The position numbers and the translations under genes are program-made. Positions 13,440 through 22,025 of a DNA stretch of 22,025 nt are shown here, one piece after another; position 1 is the first letter of the stretch, and each line of letters opens with the position of its first letter. This DNA comes from a virus: IMG/VR virus record IMGVR_UViG_3300021792_000021, positions 1-22,025 of that record; one strand, written 5' to 3'. Below the pieces are notes generated by a model that worked only from the letters and a program-made list of their open reading frames with translations, ran no database searches and had not been told where the DNA came from.

Positions 13440-16400
13440 TTAAATATCAGCAAGGGTTATATTTCTTTCCCTTACCTCTTCAGGGTATTTTTCAAGAATA
13501 GCATTATAGACACGCCTTGATACTATCCAGCTTTTATCTGGTGGGTATTTAATGCGTCTTTTAACCGCTTTTCCACCGCTCCATGCTGCCCAGTCATCAC
13601 CATCCTGCTTGGTTCCTACTTCCTTGGCTACATCTTTTATTTCACCGTTAAAGCCATATGTATCGCCAATAATTGCAACCCACTCCAGAGGATCTTCAAG
13701 ATCAATCTTTTGGGAGTCAAGAACCTTGTCAAGATCATGAGGTTGTACGTTTATCTCGTCTACTTCCTCCAAAAACTTTATTTTTTCAGCATTATCCTGA
13801 AGCTGATTGAATTCTATCAATTCATCATCAGATAACTGAGAATAGGCAATATCTCTCATTCTTTCTTTGTTTACAGTAAAGACTCTTTGGGCATCACCAT
13901 GAACCCCAATAAATTCCTCAAAGTTAGAAGCATCAGCCGTATCAGATAAGTTAAATACTCTGTACTTGTCATTATCATAACGTAACACAACATGACGATC
14001 TCTGTATGACAAATCAGCACTTCCAGGTATATCACCACCACTTGAGATAACAATAGGGAGCTTATCTATCTTTTCTTTAACTTTAGACAGCTTTAAATCC
14101 ATAGATTTACGTTCAAGCTCAGCTTCTTTGGCATTTAATAATCTTTTAATGCCATGATGAATATCATCAAGATGTTCTTCGCCTGTAAACTTATACAGAG
14201 GGAAACTATCAACAACATATTCTCTCGTAATGCTTACTATTTCCTCTGTGTTTTCGACAGTAGAGAGTCTCTTTTCAAGCTCTTCAAGAGAAACTGATTT
14301 ATTTGTTGCAACCCCCAAAAGATGGAATACATTACTTTTGAACGTGTATTTATCTATACCCGTTGCATCAGCATCTGCAATCTGTAGTTGCTCGTCATAA
14401 GCTACACTTGCTTTCACAAGCTCTTTAAGCTTTTCTTTTTCATCTGTTCTCTCTACGCTTAGAACAGCATCTTTTTTTATAAAAGCAAGATCACCTTCAA
14501 TATGAATTTTACCTTTATGTGACTCTGATATCTTTTTAATAAGACCTGATTCTGAATTCGCATAACTCCTGAGCGCATAAGGGTATATTGCATCAGAGAG
14601 CACAAAAAACTCAGCATTGCTCAAGTTGACCGCATATTTATCAATATTTGCATTTTCAATCAATTCTGCCACATCGTGGTTGTATGTTGAATAACCTTGG
14701 AATGTTTCTTCGACCTTCATTTGATTGCTGCCATAACGTACAGAGACAACTCTCGATTCAGCACCACGCTTTTTAATTGACTGATTATCAATACTAGCGG
14801 CCTTTCTTACTATCGCTTTGTAGTTAGAGCTTTCTCTGTTGACTACATCACCAGATAATAATACCGACGGCTCTTGGTATGTTGGATAACCATCATCATC
14901 AAATGAAATTAAACTATGATTTCCATTTTGTTTGATTCTACTGATAATACAAATGGCTTCTGAATTTAGAATAAAATCACCAACTTCTACTATCTTACCC
15001 TGAATAATATCCGCAGTGCCATCTTCAAAGCCTTCGATTCTTGAAGCGTCTATGCCAGCATCCTTACTGAGTTGTTTGGCTTTTTCTTTTCCTTCTACCA
15101 TTAAGGCTTTTGCTGTCTCTACTTCAACCATCCAGTCGTCTTTAATTTCTGAATCATCCGAAACAGTAGTGTTTATCCCGTAAGAGTACCCCCCAATAAG
15201 TCCAGTTAAGTTCTTTAACTGCAAAATACCCTTTGAGGTTCTATAGCGACTTGATTTTATGGTCTCAACGATATCGATATCCTGCCAATCCTCATTGGCA
15301 TAAGATCCTTTGTTTTCTTTTATCAAAACAGCGTTGTTTATTGCTTTTGCTAGTCTCTCAATGGTCTTGTTAGCAGCCTCAATTCTGTTTCTTGCTCTTT
15401 TTGCAGCATTAATATTACGCTGACTCTCTTTTTTGCCGTCTTCCTTGTCTTTTTCAATTTTTGCAAGAGTTGAGTTTAGCGTTCTTTGAGATGCTTCTTG
15501 CCCGTGAATGACAGTTGCAAGTTCGTAAATCTTCTCATTTAAGAAAACGTTAAACTTATCTTCATATTTATCGAGTATTTTCCGCTGTGATTTAATCAAG
15601 ACAGCATTCGATACTACCGTGTCAATAAGTGCTTTCTTTTTTGCTTCCTCAAACTTTTTCTTTGTGGCCGCCCTTGCTTTCCTAATGGCTTCTTCATCGC
15701 CCACTGAATTAATTAGAATATCAGCATCTTCTTTACTGATTCCTCCCTCAACAACAATGTTGTCACTATCATTGCCCGAGACCAGACCATTAATCCAATT
15801 AGCCTTTGAACTAACTAATTCTCTTTTATAATTATCAAAAGTACCATCTGCATCATAATGGTAAACATTAATTCCTTTAACATAATTTCCCTGACGAATA
15901 CCTCTACCATTCCTCTGTTGCTCAGAATCAGGAGTCCATCCCATTGTTAAATGGTGTATTGCCTGAGTGCCTTTTTGAAGGTTTATACCAACTTCTGCTT
16001 TTTTATTCGCAATAATGACCTCGTAGCCATTATCATCACCTTCCGCGTTGTATGAGTCCTGAATATCCTGCATCTCAGCAGGATCTTTTACAGATTGACC
16101 ATTAAGAATCATTATTTTATTGGCAGGCACACCGCAATTTTTTGCGATAATGATTTTTAGTTTATTATGCATTCCCAGCATGTCACAGAATACAATTTGT
16201 TTTGCCATTGTTGGCTTGTCTTTAGGGCTTTTAGGGTTTGCTTTTTCATCATTAAACTTTTCAATGAATGCAGCAACCTTTGGGGATATAGAAGCATCTA
16301 GTGTCAACCCCATAGATTCAGCAAGTTTAATAAACTTTAATTGATTACCATAATCTTCAGTATCAATTAAAACCTTTCCATCTTTAAAGAACGCCTTTAT

Positions 16401-19400
16401 CTGAACAATATCAAGCAAAACAACATTATCATCACCATCAGCTGTCGTTGCTACATCAGAAATTGTTTCCAATACGGCTTCATCTGTTTGTAGCGGTGTT
16501 TTTCTTCCGTGACCACGTTTTTCAGTGATTGGTAGCTTCTTTTTACCTGTACGAATGCTATTGAACTTTTTAACCGCTTCCTTGGCTAAATCGTATTGAT
16601 CTTCAGGAATAAAAAACACAGTAGACTGCCTAGCCAAATCTTCATCAATAATGAGCTTGTTCATTTTATTGATGAGGTTAAATGGATGAGCAATTAATGG
16701 AATTGTTTCACCTGTGATTTGCATGTAATCTCTTAAGAGATTCATTTCTGCGCTGGTAGGCACATCCGATTTACTATCAGCTTTTCGGGCAATGCGATAA
16801 ACCTCTTTCAGCCCCTTTAGTTCCTGAACCACGTTATCAGGAAGCTCAATGTTAGTGTCGATGTTTTCGTAATCAGGTATTTTAAGATTTACATCTTCAG
16901 CCGTTTTGATTTTGGCTGTACCGTGAAGAATATCGCGCAAGAATGGCACGTTACCCAATCCAGTAAATACTCTTGTTGTAACTGATTCCCCTAGGAGATT
17001 TACATCATCAGTCTCATCAATAACTGTAAACATCTCAAGAAAATCATCAGCACCTTTAATTCCTCCTAAACGCCTATTTAGCTCTTCTTCTCCCACGGCA
17101 AGTGACAGCATTGAGTACATCTCAAGAGGGCTATTTGTAATGGGCGTAGCGGTAAGAGGCAAAACACCATCCCCTTTTTCAGATTTACCCCTGATATACC
17201 AGGATTTTGCAAGAGCGTCTGTACCACGTCTTGATTCTTTTGACAGGGATAATCTTTTTGCGCCTTTAAATTCAACAGCTCTTTTGGAGTTTTTGAACAT
17301 ATGTGCCTCATCAATAATTAATGAGTCAAATCCCATATCTTCAAAGAAAGGAAAGGCATCGTTTTTCTGGTTACCAGTAAGCTCAGCTATTAATGTTTTC
17401 TTTTTTAATTCATCAGTTTTGTTAGTCGCACCAAGATCATCATAGACACGGTCTACTTTGCGCATATGATCAATATACTTACCCCATGTCTCTTCTTTTA
17501 AAGGTATCATTTCAAACGCACTTAGCGTCATAAACACCTTAGAGTGCTCATTTTCAAGGATCTTCATCATATCCCTGGCATAATCGGCAGATCTTACCTT
17601 ATCATTACCATCTTTATCTTTTGATAAGCCGACGAAAAGACAATTTGATGTATCCTTAAACCACATCTTTGTCTCTTTTTTCCAATTTGACAGTGTCGAA
17701 TTAGGGACAATAGTGAGGGTTTTTTTCTTGATTCTTCTGGATTGCAAATACTCAATAGTTGACAAGGCAACAGCAGTCTTACCAAGACCTACGTCATATC
17801 CCATAAGCCCTTTCATATTCTTAGCGTAGGCTCTAACGGCTACGTTTTGATAATCATGAAGAGAGAATTTCTCAGACAATCCTGGTATATCTAAAGCCTC
17901 GCCATTCTCTTCTTCGTAAAAATAAATATTTTTTGGATCAGAGAAACGATTCTTTAGCTCTTCCTGAATACTGGAGTTCGCACGGGTCCATGCATCAAAT
18001 TGTTGATTTGTATTGTTCACAAGCGTTCGCAGACGTTCAACACGCTCTTTTTCTCTTTTGGGATTCTTTTTCTTGTCTTCCTGATTGGTTCCAGTTGTAA
18101 AAGTGCCTTTAGTTATATATTGGGCAAATCTTTTAAGATTACGTTTTCTTTCTTCGAATTCTTCTATGTTTACCGCATCACCCTTGCCAGAATCAGAGTG
18201 TTTATACTCAATAATCTCTCTACCATTATCATCGTAAACAACAATAAAAGAGCCAGAACCAAGATCTGGAGTGTATTTATTCAGAAATTCAACTTTTCTT
18301 CGCGTAGAGATTAAAGGAGATTTGATATTAAATTTTAACTGCTTATGATCTATCTTTATTATTCTTGACTCGGCAATTAGCTGTTGTTTAGCAAGCTTCT
18401 CTCTTAATTTTTCATCGGAAATATTATGCTCAGCATCAGCATGCCTATCAAGAAAGTCCTGATAGTTGCCAGAATAGTAATCATCTGCGCTTTTTACGCC
18501 TTTTCCGTCATTCGACAAGCACCAATCATCATCCTCATAGGGATCTACCCCAAGATTTTCTTTGAAGGTCTCAATATCTATAAAGCCGTCTTTATCTACA
18601 TGCTTTTCCATGTATTTGAGGTTGTCGTACTTATATTCATCTACATCAATATCATCAGATAGACCTGTTCCTCCGATACCCATCCAAACATTGGAAAGAC
18701 CATTTTTGTTAGAATAAAAAGTATTTAGTTTCTTTGACACGCGCTTAGGTGCAAAGCCAGCTCTACTACTAAGTAATTTAGATTTACCCGCATATCGCTT
18801 TATCATCTCTGTTAATTTTGGATAATGCTCAGAGAAGTTGAAGGGCAGATTTGCAGAATGCTCATTAAAAACAAGCTCCGCTGAATAAGCTACCAATAGA
18901 TAATTAAATAAATCATCAGCATTAGAGTCATTACCAATGACTACAGCAGATTTAATTTGAGTCGCCCAGCTAGGTACTTCTTGATGTCTTCCAAGCTCAT
19001 ACATGCCCTCTATTGCATCAAACGCTTGATCTTTAGTAATTCCTCCTTCTAATGCCGACAATGGTGTTGCCAGAGCCGACATAACCGTCATTAACCCAAT
19101 ATCTTTTTTAAATGCTGTGCTTCCTTCTTCTTTTACAAATTGCCCCTTTCTAAAAACATAGGGAACCCCTGAAATGTATTTTACATCCCCATCCTGATAC
19201 TGAATGACTTCGGGTTCACTCGTTTCAATTAGCTTCCAATTAATTCGTGAATCGTCAAGACGCTTCATTAATTTAGAAATATTTGCAATGGAATCATCCG
19301 ATATAACACGCTCAACATCTTTACCAAATTTATTCTTGGCAATTACCACTTTTCCAAAAATATTCTTCTTACTGCTTGCAAGTTTAAAATATTTCCCGGT

Positions 19401-20486
19401 AATAAATGGCTGCCAGAAAACATTTGCTTCTACTAACAATTCCGCATTTGACTGTCTTAGATCTGCGATTTTATCAAGCGTCTCTCTGCTGTGTTTTTTG
19501 AACACAAGCACATCGCTAGTTACATCTGCTCCAGCAAATGTACTAATTTCTTTAGCGTTACCTGCTTTTGTTTTTTCTCCTGTGTCCTGTGCGTTTGGTA
19601 GTCTAAACGCTCCTCTGAATTCAGCCATTGCTGATATTTTTAGCCGTACTTTTTCGAGAGACTGACTATTTATGAGTTTAGACGAAGAAATAAAGGCAGC
19701 AACACCGCCTGGCTTAAGTTTCTCAAGAGATCTAAGGACAAAATAGGCCTCCAGTGATTCTTTTTGGTACTTTGTGTCTTTAAACTGGTTTCCACCACGG
19801 CTTAAGTTGCTTCCAAATGGAATATTTGTAATAACAGCATCATACATCTCATCTGGTGTGCTTGCTGCCACCTCCTCAAAAGAGGATATTTTTACATTGC
19901 CATTTTCCCCATTAAGAGCTTTATTTATACCGCCTGATATTTCGTCCAGTTCAACAGCTTCTACTACTGCACTCTTAGGAGCTGCTCCCCCAAATATCCC
20001 CGTACCGGATGATGGATCTAATACAGCTCCGCCTTTAAATCCAGCAGCTTCAAGAAGCCTCCATGTTGCCTCTGCCAATGGTTTTGGCGTGTAATATTCG
20101 TAGGGTGAACCAGTTTTCCCATCCACGCCTGTCAATCCACCACCGTTGCCTGTGTATGCGGCAAGAGCTGATTTTTGCTCATCGGTAAGTTCGGATGTAG
20201 ATATTTCTCCAGAATTTATTTTTCCTAGTATTTCTACGGCAAAATTATTTGCGAGTTGTCTTTTTCGTGGATTAAGCTCAACTGAATCTGGATAATATTT
20301 TGACGTTGATTTTCTTTCTTTGGCTTTAGTTTTAGGCTTTATGGAGCCACCAAGCAAAAGAATCTGCTCTTTAAGCTGTTTTTTTAGAGTCCGCTTTTCC
20401 TTGATTTTAGGATTGCCTGAAAGCCCTGTTATCGCTTTTTTGAGTAGCTTCTTGGCTTTACGCCTGTCTTTTATACCTAATGTCAT
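13440..20486 (-). CDS. darB-like: DarB-like polyvalent anti-restriction protein (methyltransferase + SNF2 helicase)
   Basis: A giant protein of 2348 aa, in the size class of phage P1 DarB. Residues 1-70 are very basic. About 125-330 is an adenine-N6 methyltransferase-type domain: YEYYTPKPLAEA, motif I DPSSGTG (157-163), an acidic residue after strand 2 (VEAVELDE), motif IV NIPFG (221-225). About 870-1560 is a superfamily 2, SNF2-like helicase: YQNVAVRAYAKN, Walker A DVGLGKT near 896, DEAH near 1058, LTATPITNSP near 1110, and motif VI QRNGRGIRQGN near 1522. Residues ~1615-1725 are a long coiled coil. The C-terminal ~600 residues are unrecognised. It starts directly after the stop of the DdrB-like gene (TAAATG), with AGGAGG 8 nt upstream. 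P1 DarB is packaged and injected and protects DNA in cis against type I restriction. The domains are clear; the protective role is inferred. Confidence 0.85.
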   Translation of the reverse strand: MTLGIKDRRKAKKLLKKAITGLSGNPKIKEKRTLKKQLKEQILLLGGSIKPKTKAKERKSTSKYYPDSVELNPRKRQLANNFAVEILGKINSGEISTSELTDEQKSALAAYTGNGGGLTGVDGKTGSPYEYYTPKPLAEATWRLLEAAGFKGGAVLDPSSGTGIFGGAAPKSAVVEAVELDEISGGINKALNGENGNVKISSFEEVAASTPDEMYDAVITNIPFGSNLSRGGNQFKDTKYQKESLEAYFVLRSLEKLKPGGVAAFISSSKLINSQSLEKVRLKISAMAEFRGAFRLPNAQDTGEKTKAGNAKEISTFAGADVTSDVLVFKKHSRETLDKIADLRQSNAELLVEANVFWQPFITGKYFKLASSKKNIFGKVVIAKNKFGKDVERVISDDSIANISKLMKRLDDSRINWKLIETSEPEVIQYQDGDVKYISGVPYVFRKGQFVKEEGSTAFKKDIGLMTVMSALATPLSALEGGITKDQAFDAIEGMYELGRHQEVPSWATQIKSAVVIGNDSNADDLFNYLLVAYSAELVFNEHSANLPFNFSEHYPKLTEMIKRYAGKSKLLSSRAGFAPKRVSKKLNTFYSNKNGLSNVWMGIGGTGLSDDIDVDEYKYDNLKYMEKHVDKDGFIDIETFKENLGVDPYEDDDWCLSNDGKGVKSADDYYSGNYQDFLDRHADAEHNISDEKLREKLAKQQLIAESRIIKIDHKQLKFNIKSPLISTRRKVEFLNKYTPDLGSGSFIVVYDDNGREIIEYKHSDSGKGDAVNIEEFEERKRNLKRFAQYITKGTFTTGTNQEDKKKNPKREKERVERLRTLVNNTNQQFDAWTRANSSIQEELKNRFSDPKNIYFYEEENGEALDIPGLSEKFSLHDYQNVAVRAYAKNMKGLMGYDVGLGKTAVALSTIEYLQSRRIKKKTLTIVPNSTLSNWKKETKMWFKDTSNCLFVGLSKDKDGNDKVRSADYARDMMKILENEHSKVFMTLSAFEMIPLKEETWGKYIDHMRKVDRVYDDLGATNKTDELKKKTLIAELTGNQKNDAFPFFEDMGFDSLIIDEAHMFKNSKRAVEFKGAKRLSLSKESRRGTDALAKSWYIRGKSEKGDGVLPLTATPITNSPLEMYSMLSLAVGEEELNRRLGGIKGADDFLEMFTVIDETDDVNLLGESVTTRVFTGLGNVPFLRDILHGTAKIKTAEDVNLKIPDYENIDTNIELPDNVVQELKGLKEVYRIARKADSKSDVPTSAEMNLLRDYMQITGETIPLIAHPFNLINKMNKLIIDEDLARQSTVFFIPEDQYDLAKEAVKKFNSIRTGKKKLPITEKRGHGRKTPLQTDEAVLETISDVATTADGDDNVVLLDIVQIKAFFKDGKVLIDTEDYGNQLKFIKLAESMGLTLDASISPKVAAFIEKFNDEKANPKSPKDKPTMAKQIVFCDMLGMHNKLKIIIAKNCGVPANKIMILNGQSVKDPAEMQDIQDSYNAEGDDNGYEVIIANKKAEVGINLQKGTQAIHHLTMGWTPDSEQQRNGRGIRQGNYVKGINVYHYDADGTFDNYKRELVSSKANWINGLVSGNDSDNIVVEGGISKEDADILINSVGDEEAIRKARAATKKKFEEAKKKALIDTVVSNAVLIKSQRKILDKYEDKFNVFLNEKIYELATVIHGQEASQRTLNSTLAKIEKDKEDGKKESQRNINAAKRARNRIEAANKTIERLAKAINNAVLIKENKGSYANEDWQDIDIVETIKSSRYRTSKGILQLKNLTGLIGGYSYGINTTVSDDSEIKDDWMVEVETAKALMVEGKEKAKQLSKDAGIDASRIEGFEDGTADIIQGKIVEVGDFILNSEAICIISRIKQNGNHSLISFDDDGYPTYQEPSVLLSGDVVNRESSNYKAIVRKAASIDNQSIKKRGAESRVVSVRYGSNQMKVEETFQGYSTYNHDVAELIENANIDKYAVNLSNAEFFVLSDAIYPYALRSYANSESGLIKKISESHKGKIHIEGDLAFIKKDAVLSVERTDEKEKLKELVKASVAYDEQLQIADADATGIDKYTFKSNVFHLLGVATNKSVSLEELEKRLSTVENTEEIVSITREYVVDSFPLYKFTGEEHLDDIHHGIKRLLNAKEAELERKSMDLKLSKVKEKIDKLPIVISSGGDIPGSADLSYRDRHVVLRYDNDKYRVFNLSDTADASNFEEFIGVHGDAQRVFTVNKERMRDIAYSQLSDDELIEFNQLQDNAEKIKFLEEVDEINVQPHDLDKVLDSQKIDLEDPLEWVAIIGDTYGFNGEIKDVAKEVGTKQDGDDWAAWSGGKAVKRRIKYPPDKSWIVSRRVYNAILEKYPEEVRERNITLADI

Positions 20487-22025
20487 TTACGCAACCTCCT
20501 GAGCTTTTTTAAGTAGTTCAGCTGTAGACTCTTTCTCTTCATCTACTTCATTAAGCAAATCTTCGTACTCATCCAGTTTCCCGATCTTCTCAAGTTCTTC
20601 GATAAGAGCATCCATTGATTCATCATATAGATTTTTATCATCTATATTTCTCAAGTCATTTATTCGGCTTGTGTAGTCATCAGAAGGCTTTGTTCCTGAT
20701 TCTAATTCTTTGTTATCTGTTTTATCGTTAGGATTATCACTAGAGGTTTTATCATTGCTTCCTTTTATTTCCCCTATCGTCTTTTTTCTCCAGTGAAAAT
20801 CTAACTCCAGCCCTGCGCTGGTTATTTCGGTAATACTTATATAGCCCCCATTTGAGACAGTTCCCCCAGTGTTACTGACTCCAAATGCCTGATCTACGCC
20901 TCCATCAACATCTTTTTCTGTTATCCATACATCAGAAGAGCCTTTGAAGTAATGAAGATAGATAACCGCATCATCTCCCTTGCCATCTTGCTCATAGGTT
21001 ACGGGCATTGTTGATATTGTTTCATGAAGCCTATTGATAATATCTACAAACTCAGGCTCACTGCTATTTAGATTATTAGCGACAAGCTTATATTGAGATT
21101 CTGGCATGTACTTCTTAATTTCTTTAAGTTTTTCTTTTGCCGCTTTCAGTTTGTCATCCCCATTTTTGCTGGTATTGCTTAACAGTGCCAATGCGCTTTG
21201 TATTTTCTCTTGAAGTGCGATTTTTTTTAATAACTCAGGCTCAAGTTTAAGTGCTTCAAACCAGCTTAAAATATCTGTTTGCAGTTTTGTCTTTTTTGCA
21301 AAATCTAATCCATCAAGCGTCATTGCATATGCCTCTATAAAAGTGTTAATTGAATCAAAGATGCCTCTTTGGTTGTTTTGTGAATCAGCTGATTTTTCTT
21401 GCTGTTGAGACAATAAAGCATTGGGAGAAGGTCTAAATCCAAACATATCAGCAGAAGGGCTTGTTTTCATTGCCTGTTCAAGATAACCATTTAATGCTGT
21501 CGCTATTTTTGCCGCTGCCCTGATCCGATTATAAGAATCACCTTGATAAAAAAGTCTCATTATTGATTTTGTGATTTCCGGTGTTTCCCCAGAAAACATA
21601 TCGGACTGACCTAATAAGTCATAAATGCTTTTATTTGTTTGTCTTGATTTGCGGACAATATTCAGAGCTTGAATTAAATTTTTTGTTATATCAACCTCTG
21701 GTGCTATCTCCCCCTTATTGGCAGCATCTCGCATTATTGCCCACTGTCCAGATACACTTTTGATTGCATTGCCAAGGCTTTTAAGCTCTGAGTCGGAACT
21801 TTCTACAATGTCAGATAATATTGTTTTATCATTAAATGCTTTTGCAATTAACGCTGCCTCTATACGTCTGGCTCCATGAGAAGATAAAAGACCTTCTGCA
21901 TCAATCATATCACCTGCTGTATTTGCGCCACCGATAGCACTAATAAACCTTCTTACAAAAGACCTATTCGCTGCGCCAGATATATCACCGCCCTCAAAAG
22001 CAGATAAGTCATCAATGCCTAATCT
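20487..22025 (-). CDS. ddrB-like: DdrB-like polyvalent protein, C-terminal 512 residues (cut by window edge)
   Basis: The frame is open through the right end of the window, so the ATG at 21908 is internal rather than the true start. The first visible ~65 residues (DLSAFEGGDISGAANRSFVR, RFISAIGG, then DAEGLLSSHGARRIEAALIAKAF) match the end of the ParB-superfamily domain found in P1 DdrB and related polyvalent proteins. Residues ~80-340 are mostly helical. At ~355-430, HYFKGSSDVWITEKD, QAFG, GYISITEI and LELDFHW resemble a DUF2958-type accessory domain. The C terminus (~435-512) is acidic and helical. It abuts the DarB-like gene with a strong ribosome site in its last codons, so the two are translated together. 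In P1, DdrB belongs to the dar operon. The N-terminal part lies outside the window. Confidence 0.7.
   Translation of the reverse strand, partial: RLGIDDLSAFEGGDISGAANRSFVRRFISAIGGANTAGDMIDAEGLLSSHGARRIEAALIAKAFNDKTILSDIVESSDSELKSLGNAIKSVSGQWAIMRDAANKGEIAPEVDITKNLIQALNIVRKSRQTNKSIYDLLGQSDMFSGETPEITKSIMRLFYQGDSYNRIRAAAKIATALNGYLEQAMKTSPSADMFGFRPSPNALLSQQQEKSADSQNNQRGIFDSINTFIEAYAMTLDGLDFAKKTKLQTDILSWFEALKLEPELLKKIALQEKIQSALALLSNTSKNGDDKLKAAKEKLKEIKKYMPESQYKLVANNLNSSEPEFVDIINRLHETISTMPVTYEQDGKGDDAVIYLHYFKGSSDVWITEKDVDGGVDQAFGVSNTGGTVSNGGYISITEITSAGLELDFHWRKKTIGEIKGSNDKTSSDNPNDKTDNKELESGTKPSDDYTSRINDLRNIDDKNLYDESMDALIEELEKIGKLDEYEDLLNEVDEEKESTAELLKKAQEVA

Overview
This window looks like part of a large, AT-rich, tailed double-stranded DNA phage (or phage-plasmid) of a Gram-negative, probably gammaproteobacterial, host. 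The host inference rests on AGGAGG-type ribosome binding sites, a sigma70-like promoter, and a tmRNA tag that starts ANDxNY as in gammaproteobacteria. A portal protein, a tape-measure-like protein with a transglycosylase domain, a tail-tube-like protein, a hub-like protein and a gpV-type OB-fold spike suggest a contractile (myovirus) tail. No sheath, terminase or integrase gene is visible here.

Layout. (1) Positions 1-10044, minus strand: virion structural block. In transcription order it holds portal, a 188-aa tail-associated protein, a 1245-aa tape-measure-like protein with a lytic transglycosylase domain, a probable tail tube, a connector-like 132-aa protein, a probable baseplate hub, an OB-fold spike, a Cys-periodic 139-aa protein, a DarA N-terminal-like protein, and the N-terminal 209 residues of a probable major capsid protein cut by the window edge. 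The genes are nearly contiguous. The only gaps longer than about 60 bp lie in front of portal, tube and capsid, and each carries a GGAAAAC-containing motif on the minus strand 68-77 nt before the start codon.

(2) Positions 10045-12950: control and accessory region. Its centrepiece is a one-piece tmRNA (ssrA) at 10272-10619, with a G3:U pair in the acceptor stem, an encoded CCA, a T arm, a first pseudoknot and a tag reading frame ANDSNYTPDLALVA. It ends in LVA rather than the usual LAA. It is followed by two small plus-strand genes for exported proteins, a minus-strand putative HTH repressor, a divergent promoter/operator, and two small plus-strand genes.

(3) Positions 12783-22025, minus strand: a probable anti-restriction operon of polyvalent proteins. 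A DdrB-like protein (cut by the window edge) abuts a 2348-aa DarB-like protein that joins an adenine-N6 methyltransferase-type domain to a SNF2-type helicase. A 141-aa protein and a 44-aa acidic protein follow.

Working together: the structural block builds capsid and tail. By analogy with phage P1, the Dar-like proteins may be packaged and injected to protect incoming DNA from host restriction. The phage tmRNA may rescue ribosomes, or re-tag stalled proteins with an LVA-type degron, during infection. That last idea is inference.
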